Shown in pieces: positions 38,571 to 49,212 of a DNA stretch of 64,000 nt. The stretch is from Calditrichota bacterium (GTDB lineage Bacteria; Zhuqueibacterota; Zhuqueibacteria; Zhuqueibacterales; Geothermadaptataceae). The DNA is taken from NCBI GenBank assembly GCA_008501765.1, contig QQUE01000007.1, forward strand, positions 62,001 to 126,000. Direction: 5' to 3'. Numbering within the stretch: position 1 is the first letter of the stretch; each line of letters starts with the position of its first letter. The notes beneath the pieces were generated by a model. The model was not told where the DNA came from. It was given only the letters and a program-made list of their open reading frames with translations, and ran no database searches. The translations under genes were made by a program, and so were the position numbers.

Positions 38571-39410
38571 CTAAAACAATCCTTCGACAACTCCAATCTC
38601 ATACATGAGAAAACAACCGAAAACGATACTCAGGACGGCAGCGCTCATTTGCACATAATTAAACCATTTTTCAAAGCGGTTATGGGCGACGAGAAACGGG
38701 ATGCTGAGTAGAGCACTCATAAACATCATGCCACCGACGGAACCAACGCCAAAAACAACGATGTAAATCACGGCCCAGAACTTTGAAGTAATCGTTGCTA
38801 AAATCATCAACATCAGAGCAGCGGAACCGGCAAAACCGTGGACGAGGCCAATAAAAAGAGACCGCCCCCGATACGCGTGATCGTGGTGCCAGTTGTTTTT
38901 GGCTTTTTCGTTGTGTTGTTTGTCCTCATTGTTCGTGTGGAAATGAGGATGAATGTGGCGATATCCATCATGTGTGTGCTCGTGCAAATGGAATGAGACG
39001 CGGCGAAATATTTTATAAATCAAAGCTAATCCGAGATATACCAGCATGATACCGACAAGAAACTCGAGCAATAACGCGACTTTTTCCGGCAATTGATATT
39101 GAAAAGCGATGACGATTGTCCCCAAAAAGAGGAGCGCTGCCGTATGCCCCAATCCCCACATTATACCTGCTTTAGATGCTGCTTTCCAATCCTTGCTCTG
39201 TGATACAATTGTTGTAACGGCGATCAGGTGATCCGCATCGAGTGCATGTTTGAGGCCGAGAAAGAATCCAAGAGAGATGATGGCCCACAAGCTTGTTTCA
39301 GAAGGAGTACCAGCGACAGAAATCAGATTCAGGGAAATGGTCGTTATCATAAAAACACCCTTAATTATACTTAGAGATTTTGAGAAATAAAAAGATAGCG
39401 ATGTTTTCAT
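38571..39410 (-). CDS. Nickel/cobalt transporter-like (NicO/UreH-type) protein with His-rich loop
   Basis: GLKHALDADHLIAVTTIV motif and cytosolic loop HLHEHTHDGYRHIHPHFHTNNEDKQHN...WHHDH. Confidence 0.75.
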   Translation of the reverse strand: MKTSLSFYFSKSLSIIKGVFMITTISLNLISVAGTPSETSLWAIISLGFFLGLKHALDADHLIAVTTIVSQSKDWKAASKAGIMWGLGHTAALLFLGTIVIAFQYQLPEKVALLLEFLVGIMLVYLGLALIYKIFRRVSFHLHEHTHDGYRHIHPHFHTNNEDKQHNEKAKNNWHHDHAYRGRSLFIGLVHGFAGSAALMLMILATITSKFWAVIYIVVFGVGSVGGMMFMSALLSIPFLVAHNRFEKWFNYVQMSAAVLSIVFGCFLMYEIGVVEGLF

Positions 39411-39656
39411 GAATTGCTATATTTTTATTGATTTCGATTAAAATTGTTCTGGTTTTTGGAACTAAATTTCCTAAGTCACCAATGGATTGTGTTCTATTTT
39501 AGGCTTAAATTAGCCAGTGAATTTCGAAGTTCTGGAATATCATTTGATTTCTGCTAAATATCAATTATTTTACATTACTGCATTTACAGCACGGTAAAAG
39601 CAATTTCGAATAATTCATCCTGCTTATGTGCATTATTAGAATTTTCCTCATTTCTG

Positions 39657-39720
39657 AGACGTAAGATTTTAACTTAACTTCTATTTTAACGCAATAACGT
39701 TTAAATAGAAGTATGCGTCT
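39657..39720. repeat. Palindromic element upstream of KamA-like gene
   Basis: ACTTCTATTTTAACG (39677-39691) vs CGTTTAAATAGAAGT (39698-39712), one mismatch; outer AGACG/CGTCT. Confidence 0.5.
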
Positions 39721-39841
39721 AAGTATTTCTCGCCGTTGCCTCTTTCATTCTTTGCACATAAGGGGAAAAATCAGTGAGACTTTTTTTCAATAAATAATGA
39801 AATCGGTCAACCAAAAATGAATGAAAGGAGATGATTTATTT

Positions 39842-41152
39842 ATGTTTGAACCTCCAATTATTCAATCAGATAAATCAAAATATAAAGCATATGGTCTGAG
39901 AAATTTTCACAAGATACCTCAGTTAAGTAAATTATCCAGCAAAATGAAATTTGAGATCGATGTTGTCGCTCGGATATTTCCGTTTAAAACAAATAACTAT
40001 GTCATAAATGAACTTATTCGCTGGGAAAATGTCCCCGATGATCCTATTTTCCGGCTGACATTTCCACAGAAAGAGATGTTGCTACCCGGACATTTTCAGC
40101 GGATTGCCAACCTGCTACAGCTCGGCGCTGAGAAAGATGAAATCGATCGTGAAATTAATAAAATTCACGCTGAACTAAATCCCCATCCTGCCGGACAAAT
40201 GGAGGATAATGTACCGTTATTGGATGGCGAGCGCCTCTCCGGAATTCAGCACAAATATCGCGAAACACTTTTATTTTTTCCGAGCAAAGGACAGACTTGT
40301 CATGCCTATTGTTCATTTTGTTTTCGGTGGCCCCAATTTATTGGAAACGATGCTTATAAAATTGCACTACATGAAACTTCTCATGTCGTTAAATACTTGC
40401 GAAAACACCCTGAAATTTCTGATGTTCTGATAACTGGTGGCGATCCGATGATTATGAAAGCCCAGACATTGCAGCATTATATTGAACCGATATTGAAAGC
40501 GGATTTACCGGGATGCCGGACAATTCGCATCGGCACAAAATCGCTGTCTTTTTGGCCGTACAAATACTTGATTGGCTCCGAAGCTGAAGAGACTTTAGCA
40601 CTTTTCAAACGCATTGTTGACTCCGGCAAACATCTGGCTATAATGGCTCATTTCTCCCATCCCCGGGAATTAAGCACGAAAGCAGTTCGTTTGGCGATTA
40701 AACGTATTCGAAAAACAGGCGCAGAAATCAGGACACAATCACCAATTCTCAGGCGAATTAACGATGATCCGGATGTCTGGTCACAAATGTGGAAGAAACA
40801 AATCAGTCTCGGCTGCATACCATATTACATGTTTGTCGTGCGTAATACTGGCGCGCAACATTACTATGGCTTACCTCTTCAGCAAACGTACAATATATTT
40901 AAAAATGCCTACCAACAGGTGAGTGGACTGGCGCGCACAGTTCGCGGTCCAAGCATGTCCACTTTGCCTGGAAAAATTCAAATTATCGGGATATTTGAAA
41001 TTCACGGTGAGAAAGTTTTTGGATTGAATATGCTGCAATCGAGAAATCCGGAACTCGTGATGAAACCGTTTTTTGCGAAATATAATCCCAATGCCACCTG
41101 GCTCGACCAACTTAAGCCTGCCTTCGGCGAGAAAAAATTTCCCTTTGAATGA
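39842..41152 (+). CDS. KamA-family radical SAM enzyme (lysine 2,3-aminomutase-like)
   Basis: CHAYCSFCFRW (CxxxCxxC), ITGGDPM, FSHPRELS; SD AAAGGAG supports start at 39842. Confidence 0.82.
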   Translation: MFEPPIIQSDKSKYKAYGLRNFHKIPQLSKLSSKMKFEIDVVARIFPFKTNNYVINELIRWENVPDDPIFRLTFPQKEMLLPGHFQRIANLLQLGAEKDEIDREINKIHAELNPHPAGQMEDNVPLLDGERLSGIQHKYRETLLFFPSKGQTCHAYCSFCFRWPQFIGNDAYKIALHETSHVVKYLRKHPEISDVLITGGDPMIMKAQTLQHYIEPILKADLPGCRTIRIGTKSLSFWPYKYLIGSEAEETLALFKRIVDSGKHLAIMAHFSHPRELSTKAVRLAIKRIRKTGAEIRTQSPILRRINDDPDVWSQMWKKQISLGCIPYYMFVVRNTGAQHYYGLPLQQTYNIFKNAYQQVSGLARTVRGPSMSTLPGKIQIIGIFEIHGEKVFGLNMLQSRNPELVMKPFFAKYNPNATWLDQLKPAFGEKKFPFE

Positions 41153-41213
41153 AAATTTAGTTATAATCCCAGCTAATTGGAACTCATTTAATAATAAAGC
41201 AACGGTAAAATAG

Positions 41214-44048
41214 ATGAAAGCCTATGCTATAATCGTCATCTTTTTCATATCGATTTATTTTTATTCATGTGCAGGAAAAAACTCAAAATCGACTGAATCT
41301 CCACCAATAAAATCATCTCTCCATGAACAATCGAAATTGGCAATCGATCCGGCGATTACCATTGGCAAATTGGATAACGGTCTCACATATTATATTCGAA
41401 AAAACCAGAAGCCGGAAAAACGGGCTGAGCTACGGCTGGTAGTCAATGTTGGGTCGGTGCTCGAAGATGACGACCAATTGGGGCTGGCACATTTTGTTGA
41501 GCATATGGCCTTCAATGGTACAAAGGATTTCGCCAAACAGGAAATTATCGACTATCTCGAACGCATCGGGACACGTTTCGGAGCTGATTTAAACGCGTCA
41601 ACAAGTTTCGACGAGACTATTTATAAATTGCGTGTGCCTACGGACAGCCTGGAAATTCTTGAAAAAGCTTTCCATATTTTAGAAGAATGGGCACACAACA
41701 TCGCTTTTGATTCCCTCGAAATCGAAAAAGAACGCGGCGTCGTCCTTGAAGAATGGCGCTCCGGTCGTGGTGCCAACGCACGCATGCTCGATCAACAATT
41801 GCCGGTAATGCTGAAAAATTCGCGCTATGCTCAACGCCTGCCAATCGGCACACCTGAAAATTTGGCTGAATTTACTCACAAAAGCTTGAAGCAGTTTTAT
41901 AAAGATTGGTACCGTCCTGAGCTCATGGCTGTTATCGCGGTTGGTGATTTTGATAAAACCCACATCGAATCATTGATAAAAAATTATTTCAACTCTTTGG
42001 CCACACAAACAGAACCGAGACCGCGCCAACTGTTCCCCGTTCCGGGGCACGAAGATGAACTTTTTGCCATTGCAACGGATGCAGAAGCTGTGCAAACAAT
42101 TGTTCAAGTGATGTACAAACACCCGGTTCGCGAAGAAGGTACGCCTGCGGACTACCGACGCGGTATATTGGCGCAACTTTTTAATACGATGCTCAACAAC
42201 CGTTTTGGCGAAAGGGTACAAAAACCAAATCCGCCATTTATCATTGCGCAATCGATGTACGGAAGTATGCTGAGAACGAAAGATACTTATAATTTACTGG
42301 CGCTTGTAGCAGAAGATAAACTGCTTTCCGGGCTGGAAGCGCTGTTAACTGAAGCAGAACGGATTAAACAGCATGGTTTCACAGAATCGGAATTGGCGCG
42401 AGAAAAAATAAATGTTCTCCGGGCTATGGAAAAAGCTTTTGAGGAGCGTGAAAAAACCAATTCCGGTTCCTATGCCGCTGAATATATCCGGAATTTTCTC
42501 AGCGCTGAACCAATTCCCGGGATTGCGGTTGAATTGGAACTTTATCGAAAATTTTTGCCAGAAATTGCAGTAGATGAAATTAACCAATTGGCACACGAAT
42601 GGATTACGGAAGAAAATCGAGTTGTCGTTGTCAATGCTCCGGAAAAAGAGGGCATAGATATTCCAGATGTGAGTGAGTTTCAAGCTGTTTTTGTGAACGT
42701 GACTGACAAGAAACTCGAACCTTATGTGGATGAAGTGGCAGGAATCGGACTCATGGCCGCTCCTCCGCAGCCGGGCCGCGTTATTGTTACCCGAAAAAAT
42801 AAAGAGCTTGATACAGCCGAAATGCTTTTGGGCAATGGAATTCGTGTTTTTCTCAAATCAACGAATTTCAAGGAAGATCAGGTTCTGTTTTCTGGCTATA
42901 GTCCTGGTGGCACATCTTTGATTGCAGATGAAGATTATATTGCAGGTTCGACTGCCGCAACCGTTGTTGAAAATGGCGGCATCGGCGAGCTTGATCAAAT
43001 TCAATTGGAAAAAATTTTGGCAGGCAAAGTTGTCAATGTTTCACCCTATATTTCTTCCCTGGATGAAGGAATCAGTGGCGGTGCATCACCAAAAGATTTA
43101 GAAACCATGTTTCAACTTATCCATCTGACATTTACAGCTCCTCGCAAGGACAGCACTGCATTTCTTGCCTACCAGCAACGGTTGCAACAATATATCGCCA
43201 ACATAAAGGCCAGCCCGGAATCGGCCTTTCAGGATACTTTGCAAGTGACTATGGCGAATTATCATTACCGGGCGCGCCCGGTAACGGACGCCTATTTTGT
43301 GGAAATGGATTTACAAACATCTTTTGACTTTTATAAAGAGCGTTTCGCGGACGCCAGCGATTTTACATTTTTTATCGTAGGTAATTTTGAGTTGAAGACG
43401 ATTAAACCCCTGATAAAAACATATATCGCGAGCCTCCCGACTATAAACAGAAATGAAAACTGGAAGGATGTCGGCCTGCGTGCACCCAAGGGTATAATTA
43501 AAAAAGTGGTCAAGCGTGGCCAGGAACCAAAAAGCCAAACACAGATTGTTTTCAATGCACCTTTTGAATGGAGCAGGCAAGAGCGTCACAATTTGCAATC
43601 GACTGTGAGTGTGCTGCGCATTATGTTGCGAGAGAGATTGCGGGAAGCAATGGGTGGCACTTATGGTGTTGGAATCAGTGCCGACTATACCGATAAACCG
43701 GATACCAATTGCTCGATCAGCATTAATTTTGGCAGTGATCCCAAGCGAGCAGAAGAGTTAACGGCAGCGATTTTTGATGAAATTAACAACCTGCTTTCTA
43801 ATGGACCAAGTAAAAAAAATATACTCAAAGTTCAGGAGACGCAGCGACGTGAATACGAAGTATCACTTGAACAGAATGGCAGCTGGTTGCACTGGTTAAA
43901 GTTTTACCACGAACATGGTGAAAACCCAAATGAAATTCTTAATTACTCAACCATTGTCGATAAACTGAATGCTGCATCTATTCAGGCCACGGCGAAAAAA
44001 TATTTGGACATGCAGAATTATGTGCAGATAAGACTGATGCCGGAATAA
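41214..44048 (+). CDS. M16 family zinc metallopeptidase lipoprotein
   Basis: HFVEHMAFNGT (HxxEH), ERGVVLEEW; full-length two-lobe peptidase; lipobox YSCAG. Confidence 0.9.
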   Translation: MKAYAIIVIFFISIYFYSCAGKNSKSTESPPIKSSLHEQSKLAIDPAITIGKLDNGLTYYIRKNQKPEKRAELRLVVNVGSVLEDDDQLGLAHFVEHMAFNGTKDFAKQEIIDYLERIGTRFGADLNASTSFDETIYKLRVPTDSLEILEKAFHILEEWAHNIAFDSLEIEKERGVVLEEWRSGRGANARMLDQQLPVMLKNSRYAQRLPIGTPENLAEFTHKSLKQFYKDWYRPELMAVIAVGDFDKTHIESLIKNYFNSLATQTEPRPRQLFPVPGHEDELFAIATDAEAVQTIVQVMYKHPVREEGTPADYRRGILAQLFNTMLNNRFGERVQKPNPPFIIAQSMYGSMLRTKDTYNLLALVAEDKLLSGLEALLTEAERIKQHGFTESELAREKINVLRAMEKAFEEREKTNSGSYAAEYIRNFLSAEPIPGIAVELELYRKFLPEIAVDEINQLAHEWITEENRVVVVNAPEKEGIDIPDVSEFQAVFVNVTDKKLEPYVDEVAGIGLMAAPPQPGRVIVTRKNKELDTAEMLLGNGIRVFLKSTNFKEDQVLFSGYSPGGTSLIADEDYIAGSTAATVVENGGIGELDQIQLEKILAGKVVNVSPYISSLDEGISGGASPKDLETMFQLIHLTFTAPRKDSTAFLAYQQRLQQYIANIKASPESAFQDTLQVTMANYHYRARPVTDAYFVEMDLQTSFDFYKERFADASDFTFFIVGNFELKTIKPLIKTYIASLPTINRNENWKDVGLRAPKGIIKKVVKRGQEPKSQTQIVFNAPFEWSRQERHNLQSTVSVLRIMLRERLREAMGGTYGVGISADYTDKPDTNCSISINFGSDPKRAEELTAAIFDEINNLLSNGPSKKNILKVQETQRREYEVSLEQNGSWLHWLKFYHEHGENPNEILNYSTIVDKLNAASIQATAKKYLDMQNYVQIRLMPE

Positions 44049-44167
44049 TTTTTGATAAATATTTTGCGTCAGCGGAAGTTGCCGTTTTTTAAACCCAAAT
44101 TGTGATATCGATCGCCATGAAAATGGCTGTTGAAAATTGTACTTTAACTCATTTTGAAAGGCTGAAA

Positions 44168-45871
44168 ATGAAGCAACTAAACTGGAAGACAAATGTAACA
44201 TCGATATCATTCGGTTTGCTAATTCTCGGGATTGGTTCAGTCTCAGCTCAATTTGACAAATCTGCCCCCGAAAAAATCTGGCAAACAAAACAAATTGATG
44301 TTCTGCAATCGAACTACAGAAATACGAATGGGATGCCATCACGAGATACTTTCCTGAAAAATCATGGGCTCTTCCAAGCTGAGGTGAATTACCGGGTTTC
44401 TGCTTATTTTACGATCAGTTTCAAACAAAATGATATAGTGGATTCAAATTCAAGACTGAAGCTGATAGAAGATGCGCACCCCGTTAGTATCGATTTTTAC
44501 TTAAAAAATGATAAAGTTTACAATTCCCCGAACAAGCTTTCGCCACTCTGGGATGGCCGGGTTTATGAAGATAACAATAAAATTGTCGTCGGTGGCTACT
44601 CCTCGCGCCACAATGAGAGACCTGTTGGCCGTTTTAATGACTCCGGAAAATTTGAAGTTACGCTCGATAAAAATTTAATCGCCGAATTTCCAATTCTTCA
44701 GACACCAGCGGAAGCGATTATTTTTGATCCTTTTGAATGGAGAATCTATAAAATTGAACCCACAAATGGCGAATCTGTTCGCGAGGAAAGTCAGCAATAC
44801 TTGCCAATATCAATGTATGATTCACAGGGACAACTGATAGGTGGGATCCAATTCGAGATTAAAAAAGAAGAGAATAATCTGGTCCTTTTTGGAAATATTG
44901 ACGGTAATGTTTTGAAAATTGCAGAAGCTGGTTTAGACTCGGAAATTATTAACAAACGGGAAGGGTATCAACCACAATTGCAAGATGGCTGCGTGCAACC
45001 GGAAGGTGGCAAGGTTGTTACTTTGACTTTTAAAGGCCGCTTCACTGATAATTTGATTGCGCAAAATGATATGCTTTTTTTGAAAAATTACCACCATGAG
45101 AATCGGAAAGTCGCTAAGCAGAAAAGAACTTCAATTAAAATTGATGGGCATTTTGAAGACTGGCGAAATATTGCAGGCATCAGCGATCCGAAAGGCGATT
45201 ACGTTTCCTATCTTTATCCCAATCCGGATACAGATATTCTTCAATTTAAAGTGAGCAACGATGATAAATACCTGTATTTTTACTCACGCGTCGCAGGTGT
45301 GCATGGACGCACCGGGGGAAAAGGGCGTTATTATTGGTATACTTACATTGATGTCGATGCCAATCCAAACACAGGATACCCGCCAACACGGGATGATAAT
45401 TGTTATTTTGGCATCGCAATTGGTGATGATTGTGAAGCACAGTTTGAGTTCATTGGCAATAAATTTATCAAAACCTTTTTTGGTTTTACTGGAATGGGGA
45501 CAGAAAAGCAATCAATAGATGGGAAGTTAACTCTCGGCCCATCTTATTATTCTGCAAAAGATTTACAGGGAAAAATGCGTGATCGCTACAAAGTTGAATA
45601 CGTAAATCGCAATGGGACACGTTCGACGACTCACGATTATACGGAAGGCACCAGTGAAGATTTAATCATTGCCCTTTCTGCCGATGGTTCTGAAGTGGAA
45701 ATGCGAGCGGAATTGGCGGGATTTTTGTGGGACGAAAATGGCAAACCAATTGTCTCCACCGGGCAAATAATAAATATCGCCGTTGGTGCTGAGGGATCAA
45801 GTGATTTCTATGGATCGGATGATTGGGGTGCAGATTCAAGCCCGGTTATCTACGGCTATAAGATTCAATAG
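44168..45871 (+). CDS. Secreted hypothetical protein with C-terminal CBM9-like domain
   Basis: Signal peptide MKQLNWKTNVTSISFGLLILGIGSVSAQ; IKIDGHFEDWRNIAGISDPKGD resembles CBM9-like domains. Confidence 0.6.
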   Translation: MKQLNWKTNVTSISFGLLILGIGSVSAQFDKSAPEKIWQTKQIDVLQSNYRNTNGMPSRDTFLKNHGLFQAEVNYRVSAYFTISFKQNDIVDSNSRLKLIEDAHPVSIDFYLKNDKVYNSPNKLSPLWDGRVYEDNNKIVVGGYSSRHNERPVGRFNDSGKFEVTLDKNLIAEFPILQTPAEAIIFDPFEWRIYKIEPTNGESVREESQQYLPISMYDSQGQLIGGIQFEIKKEENNLVLFGNIDGNVLKIAEAGLDSEIINKREGYQPQLQDGCVQPEGGKVVTLTFKGRFTDNLIAQNDMLFLKNYHHENRKVAKQKRTSIKIDGHFEDWRNIAGISDPKGDYVSYLYPNPDTDILQFKVSNDDKYLYFYSRVAGVHGRTGGKGRYYWYTYIDVDANPNTGYPPTRDDNCYFGIAIGDDCEAQFEFIGNKFIKTFFGFTGMGTEKQSIDGKLTLGPSYYSAKDLQGKMRDRYKVEYVNRNGTRSTTHDYTEGTSEDLIIALSADGSEVEMRAELAGFLWDENGKPIVSTGQIINIAVGAEGSSDFYGSDDWGADSSPVIYGYKIQ

Positions 45872-45937
45872 CTACGCTCAACCGGGAAAGCGCTCTTTTT
45901 AATCTATACTGTTTTGCAATTGTAAGTTCCTATTCTT

Positions 45938-46038
45938 GTCATTCCGGGCGCCTTCTTTTTAGGCGTACCGGAATCCCCTTGAGCCTACCACATTTTGAGA
46001 TTCCGGGAATTGATAAAAAGCATCAAACCCGGAATGAC
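45938..46038. repeat. Inverted-repeat-bounded intergenic element
   Basis: GTCATTCCGGG (45938-45948) and CCCGGAATGAC (46028-46038), perfect 11-bp terminal inverted repeats. Confidence 0.65.
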
Positions 46039-46085
46039 TTCCTGAACTCGTATTATAAGACATTACTTTTGCAAATCGTTATAAA

Positions 46086-47081
46086 TTAAAATTTCCATAA
46101 TGGTATAATTTCAACTTGCAATATGTTAAACCACTCATAAAGCAATGGAATTTTAATAAATAACAACGCGATGCAGGCTAAGAGACAAAGCATCATATAA
46201 AGAATTAGTCCACGCTCACGGTAAAGTTTTTCAGGCGTTTGCACAGAGCTTTCCACTGCTAAACTGATTTTCACATAAAACGCAACGAACCCGGCGATGA
46301 AAGGTGTTGCCAGAACGAGCTCAAAATGGTATTTGACGATAAAAACACCGAAGAATAACGCAAACAATGAAATATAGTAAAACATACTGATTAACAACCT
46401 GGATTCATCATAATATTGAAAAGACCGCCGGTAGTTTCCCGCAACGGTGGGATCGTTTATACTGCGGAATTCGGCAAACCGTTTCGTGGCCATAAAAAAA
46501 GCGCCAATTTGCCAATAGGCAATGAGCAATGAAATGGATGGCAAAATATCGGGAATTATCGCAAACCAACCTAACAACAATCGGATTGGGTTGTTAATTG
46601 ATTCACTTAAAACGTCAACGTACGGTAAATCTTTCGACCGAAATGGTTTCACATTATAAATAATGCCCATGATGAAGAAAAAAAACGTCGTTATCAGGAA
46701 TGGAATATTAACCATTGCTGCAAGCCCGATTCCCAACAGGAATAACAGCAGCCATTCAATGTAGGCATAAGTTATGTTAATTTTGCCGGAGGGGATGGGG
46801 CGGTATTTCTTTGTCGGATGCAAAATATCAAATTCTGCATCCTTAATTTCGTTGATAACATAATTACTTGAGGCAATAAAACAGGTCGCTGAGATTGCGA
46901 ATAGCAGTTTTAGAATTACACCGGTTGAAAAATAGTCAGGTGCATGGAAGTAGGCAAGTAAAATTCCCAAAACCATAAATACATTTTTAAACCAGTGGTC
47001 GACTCGTGCTATATCTATATAGTCTTTAATCATCATCCACGTTGTCCGCTGAGTGACATTTTCCTGATTGATATTTTGCAT
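46086..47081 (-). CDS. UbiA-type prenyltransferase (decaprenyl-phosphate phosphoribosyltransferase-like)
   Basis: ASSNYVINEIKDAEFDILHPTKKYRPIPSGKI motif; multi-TM. Confidence 0.82.
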   Translation of the reverse strand: MQNINQENVTQRTTWMMIKDYIDIARVDHWFKNVFMVLGILLAYFHAPDYFSTGVILKLLFAISATCFIASSNYVINEIKDAEFDILHPTKKYRPIPSGKINITYAYIEWLLLFLLGIGLAAMVNIPFLITTFFFFIMGIIYNVKPFRSKDLPYVDVLSESINNPIRLLLGWFAIIPDILPSISLLIAYWQIGAFFMATKRFAEFRSINDPTVAGNYRRSFQYYDESRLLISMFYYISLFALFFGVFIVKYHFELVLATPFIAGFVAFYVKISLAVESSVQTPEKLYRERGLILYMMLCLLACIALLFIKIPLLYEWFNILQVEIIPLWKF

Positions 47082-47099
47082 TTCCTGAATCCTGTAGAG

Positions 47100-47762
47100 T
47101 TAAGTTTGATAATTTTCCGGCCAACGAATAATCTCATTTTTTTTGACCAACCAGGCAGACTTGGCATACAGCATCAGCGGGGCATCTGACCGACAATCAG
47201 AAAAGGCCTCATAGGTAATTTCTGACAAGCGCACACCCAGGTCGGATTGAATTCGCACTACTTTTTCGAGACCAAGGCAATTGATACCGGTGACGTAGCC
47301 AGTTACCCTGTCCCTGAAAAATTCTGCTTTGGTTCCGATTATACCGTCAACGGGTAGATATTCATTTAAATATTGGGTGTAAAAATAAAATGATCCCGAA
47401 ATAATATAGATTTTATACCCTGACTTTTTCAGCTCAATTAGGCGGTCAATTACAGTTTGATTTTTTTTATCAGTCCAGAATTTTCGCCAGAAATTCACTG
47501 CATATTTTTCTACTGCATCCTTACGAGCTCCTTTCATAAAAGCTCGTAAAAAGGCAGTTTTAATATAAACACGCTCTCGCTTTTCGATTACATAACGCAA
47601 GATGGATACCGGCAAGGTGAGCATGAACAATATACGCCACGGATGGCGGTAAAACCAGCCCAGAAGGAAAGGGATGTAACTATCAGTTTTAATTAATGTG
47701 TAATCGAGATCAAAAAATGCCCAAAGTTTTTTCTCATTCTCAATATTTTGCAAAATTTCCAA
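47100..47762 (-). CDS. HAD-superfamily hydrolase (HAD-IB-like)
   Basis: FFDLDYTLIKTDS, YIISGSFYFY, AFSDCRSDAPLML. Confidence 0.85.
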   Translation of the reverse strand: MEILQNIENEKKLWAFFDLDYTLIKTDSYIPFLLGWFYRHPWRILFMLTLPVSILRYVIEKRERVYIKTAFLRAFMKGARKDAVEKYAVNFWRKFWTDKKNQTVIDRLIELKKSGYKIYIISGSFYFYTQYLNEYLPVDGIIGTKAEFFRDRVTGYVTGINCLGLEKVVRIQSDLGVRLSEITYEAFSDCRSDAPLMLYAKSAWLVKKNEIIRWPENYQT

Positions 47763-47973
47763 CCCTGTTTACTTGGTAGCGTTTGATCTGAAAATCGTTG
47801 TTGTTTTTGCTGAGATAAATTATTATTGCGGATCTCGAAATTAAGGCAATTCCATTTTCGACAGGCTGTTGCGAAGAAAATTTAAATGCAGTAAATATTT
47901 TAAAAAAACTACCGGTCACACAAATTTTTGCTGAAATAAAAATAAATAAAGATTTCTATCAATGAATTTTGGT

Positions 47974-48603
47974 CTATTCTTCATCACGCACTTTGATTGC
48001 AGTGGCTAATTCAGGGTGTTTTCCATTGATGTCGAAATAAAAATTACGGATGCGGTCCATGTCATTTTTAATGTCTCCACTGGGGATGAAGGAGAGCCCA
48101 AAACCCGCTTCCTTGCGCGAATAGTCAAGGTAGCCGCAGATGATCGGCACTTGTGCTTTGTGCGCAATCCAATAAAACCCTGATTTCCAATAGTCGCTTT
48201 TTTTGCGGGTTCCCGAAGCAGCGATTGCGACCACAAGTTTTTTCGAATTATTGAATTTTTCTACCATTTGATCGACTATGCCGTTTTTGCTATCCCTTTC
48301 AATGGCGATACCGCCTAAGCTCCGCATAAATCCACCGAACGGTTTTTTAAAAAGTGTATGTTTGCCCATCCAGGCAATTTTGAGGCGAAAAACATAGCAT
48401 GTGACCAGGGCAAGTGGAAAATCCCAATTGCTGGTATGTGGGGCCCCAACGATGATAAATTTTTCTGCCGCAGGAAGTTCACCCGCAACTTTCCATCTGA
48501 TTAGCCACATCCATAAACGTCCAAATCCATATTTCAACAGGCCGGATGTTGGACCGTTGTGGGATACTTTTTTGTTTCGCATACTTTGACTTTCGCATAT
48601 CAT
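47974..48603 (-). CDS. PlsC-like lysophospholipid acyltransferase
   Basis: IIVGAPHTSNWDFPLAL, GKHTLFKKPFGGFMRSLGGIAIERD, AASGTRKKSDYWKSGFYWIA. Confidence 0.82.
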   Translation of the reverse strand: MICESQSMRNKKVSHNGPTSGLLKYGFGRLWMWLIRWKVAGELPAAEKFIIVGAPHTSNWDFPLALVTCYVFRLKIAWMGKHTLFKKPFGGFMRSLGGIAIERDSKNGIVDQMVEKFNNSKKLVVAIAASGTRKKSDYWKSGFYWIAHKAQVPIICGYLDYSRKEAGFGLSFIPSGDIKNDMDRIRNFYFDINGKHPELATAIKVRDEE

Positions 48604-49212
48604 GATAATGGAAACTATGAGATTAAAATATAATAGAAATAAGAAGAATTTACAGTATTTTTTTGCCGCTTTTAAAAAAATGAGATATTGTTAGCTTACG
48701 GAAGAGCGGATTGGAAACCGAAGAATTTCATTGGATTTAACAAGTCCGCTGGACTGGTATTGTGAAGCAATTCCGTGTTCAAATGGAATAGCGCCTGCCT
48801 CTGTTTTGGCGCATTGGTGCCGCCGGTTTTCATTGTATAGGAACTGCCGCGTCTACCGTCTCCAGGTTTCATCAAAAGTAATTGAAATATACTGATGGTG
48901 CTCGATTGCGCTTATGCCCCCATCTCAACTCTAAATTAAATCTGTGGTGAATACGCCACAGTTGTGGTTTTTATTCACTCCCATTTCTTTCTTCTCGCAA
49001 AGCATCAGTTTTTCTTAACTAAGTAAAATCAATCACTTGTCATTGTGTTAACAACAATGGCACAGCTATTGACATAGAACAACCAACAATTGTTTCACGG
49101 ATTCGTGAGTTGCCAAGGATTGCATCTTACTTTTAACCACAGGATTTAACAAAATTACGAAATTCACTTAGTTTATCATTTAATTTTAGAAATCTATCAT
49201 CAGGAGTAAAAC

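Noticed and set aside
39842-41152. Pyrrolysine or other special amino-acid pathway around the KamA-like gene
   Set aside because: Radical SAM KamA-like gene stands alone; no pyl genes or in-frame UAG features nearby.
49058-49074. Possible sigma-54 promoter TGGCACAGCTATTGACA
   Set aside because: The -24 half fits but the -12 half reads GA instead of the required GC; about 140 bp from the gene start.
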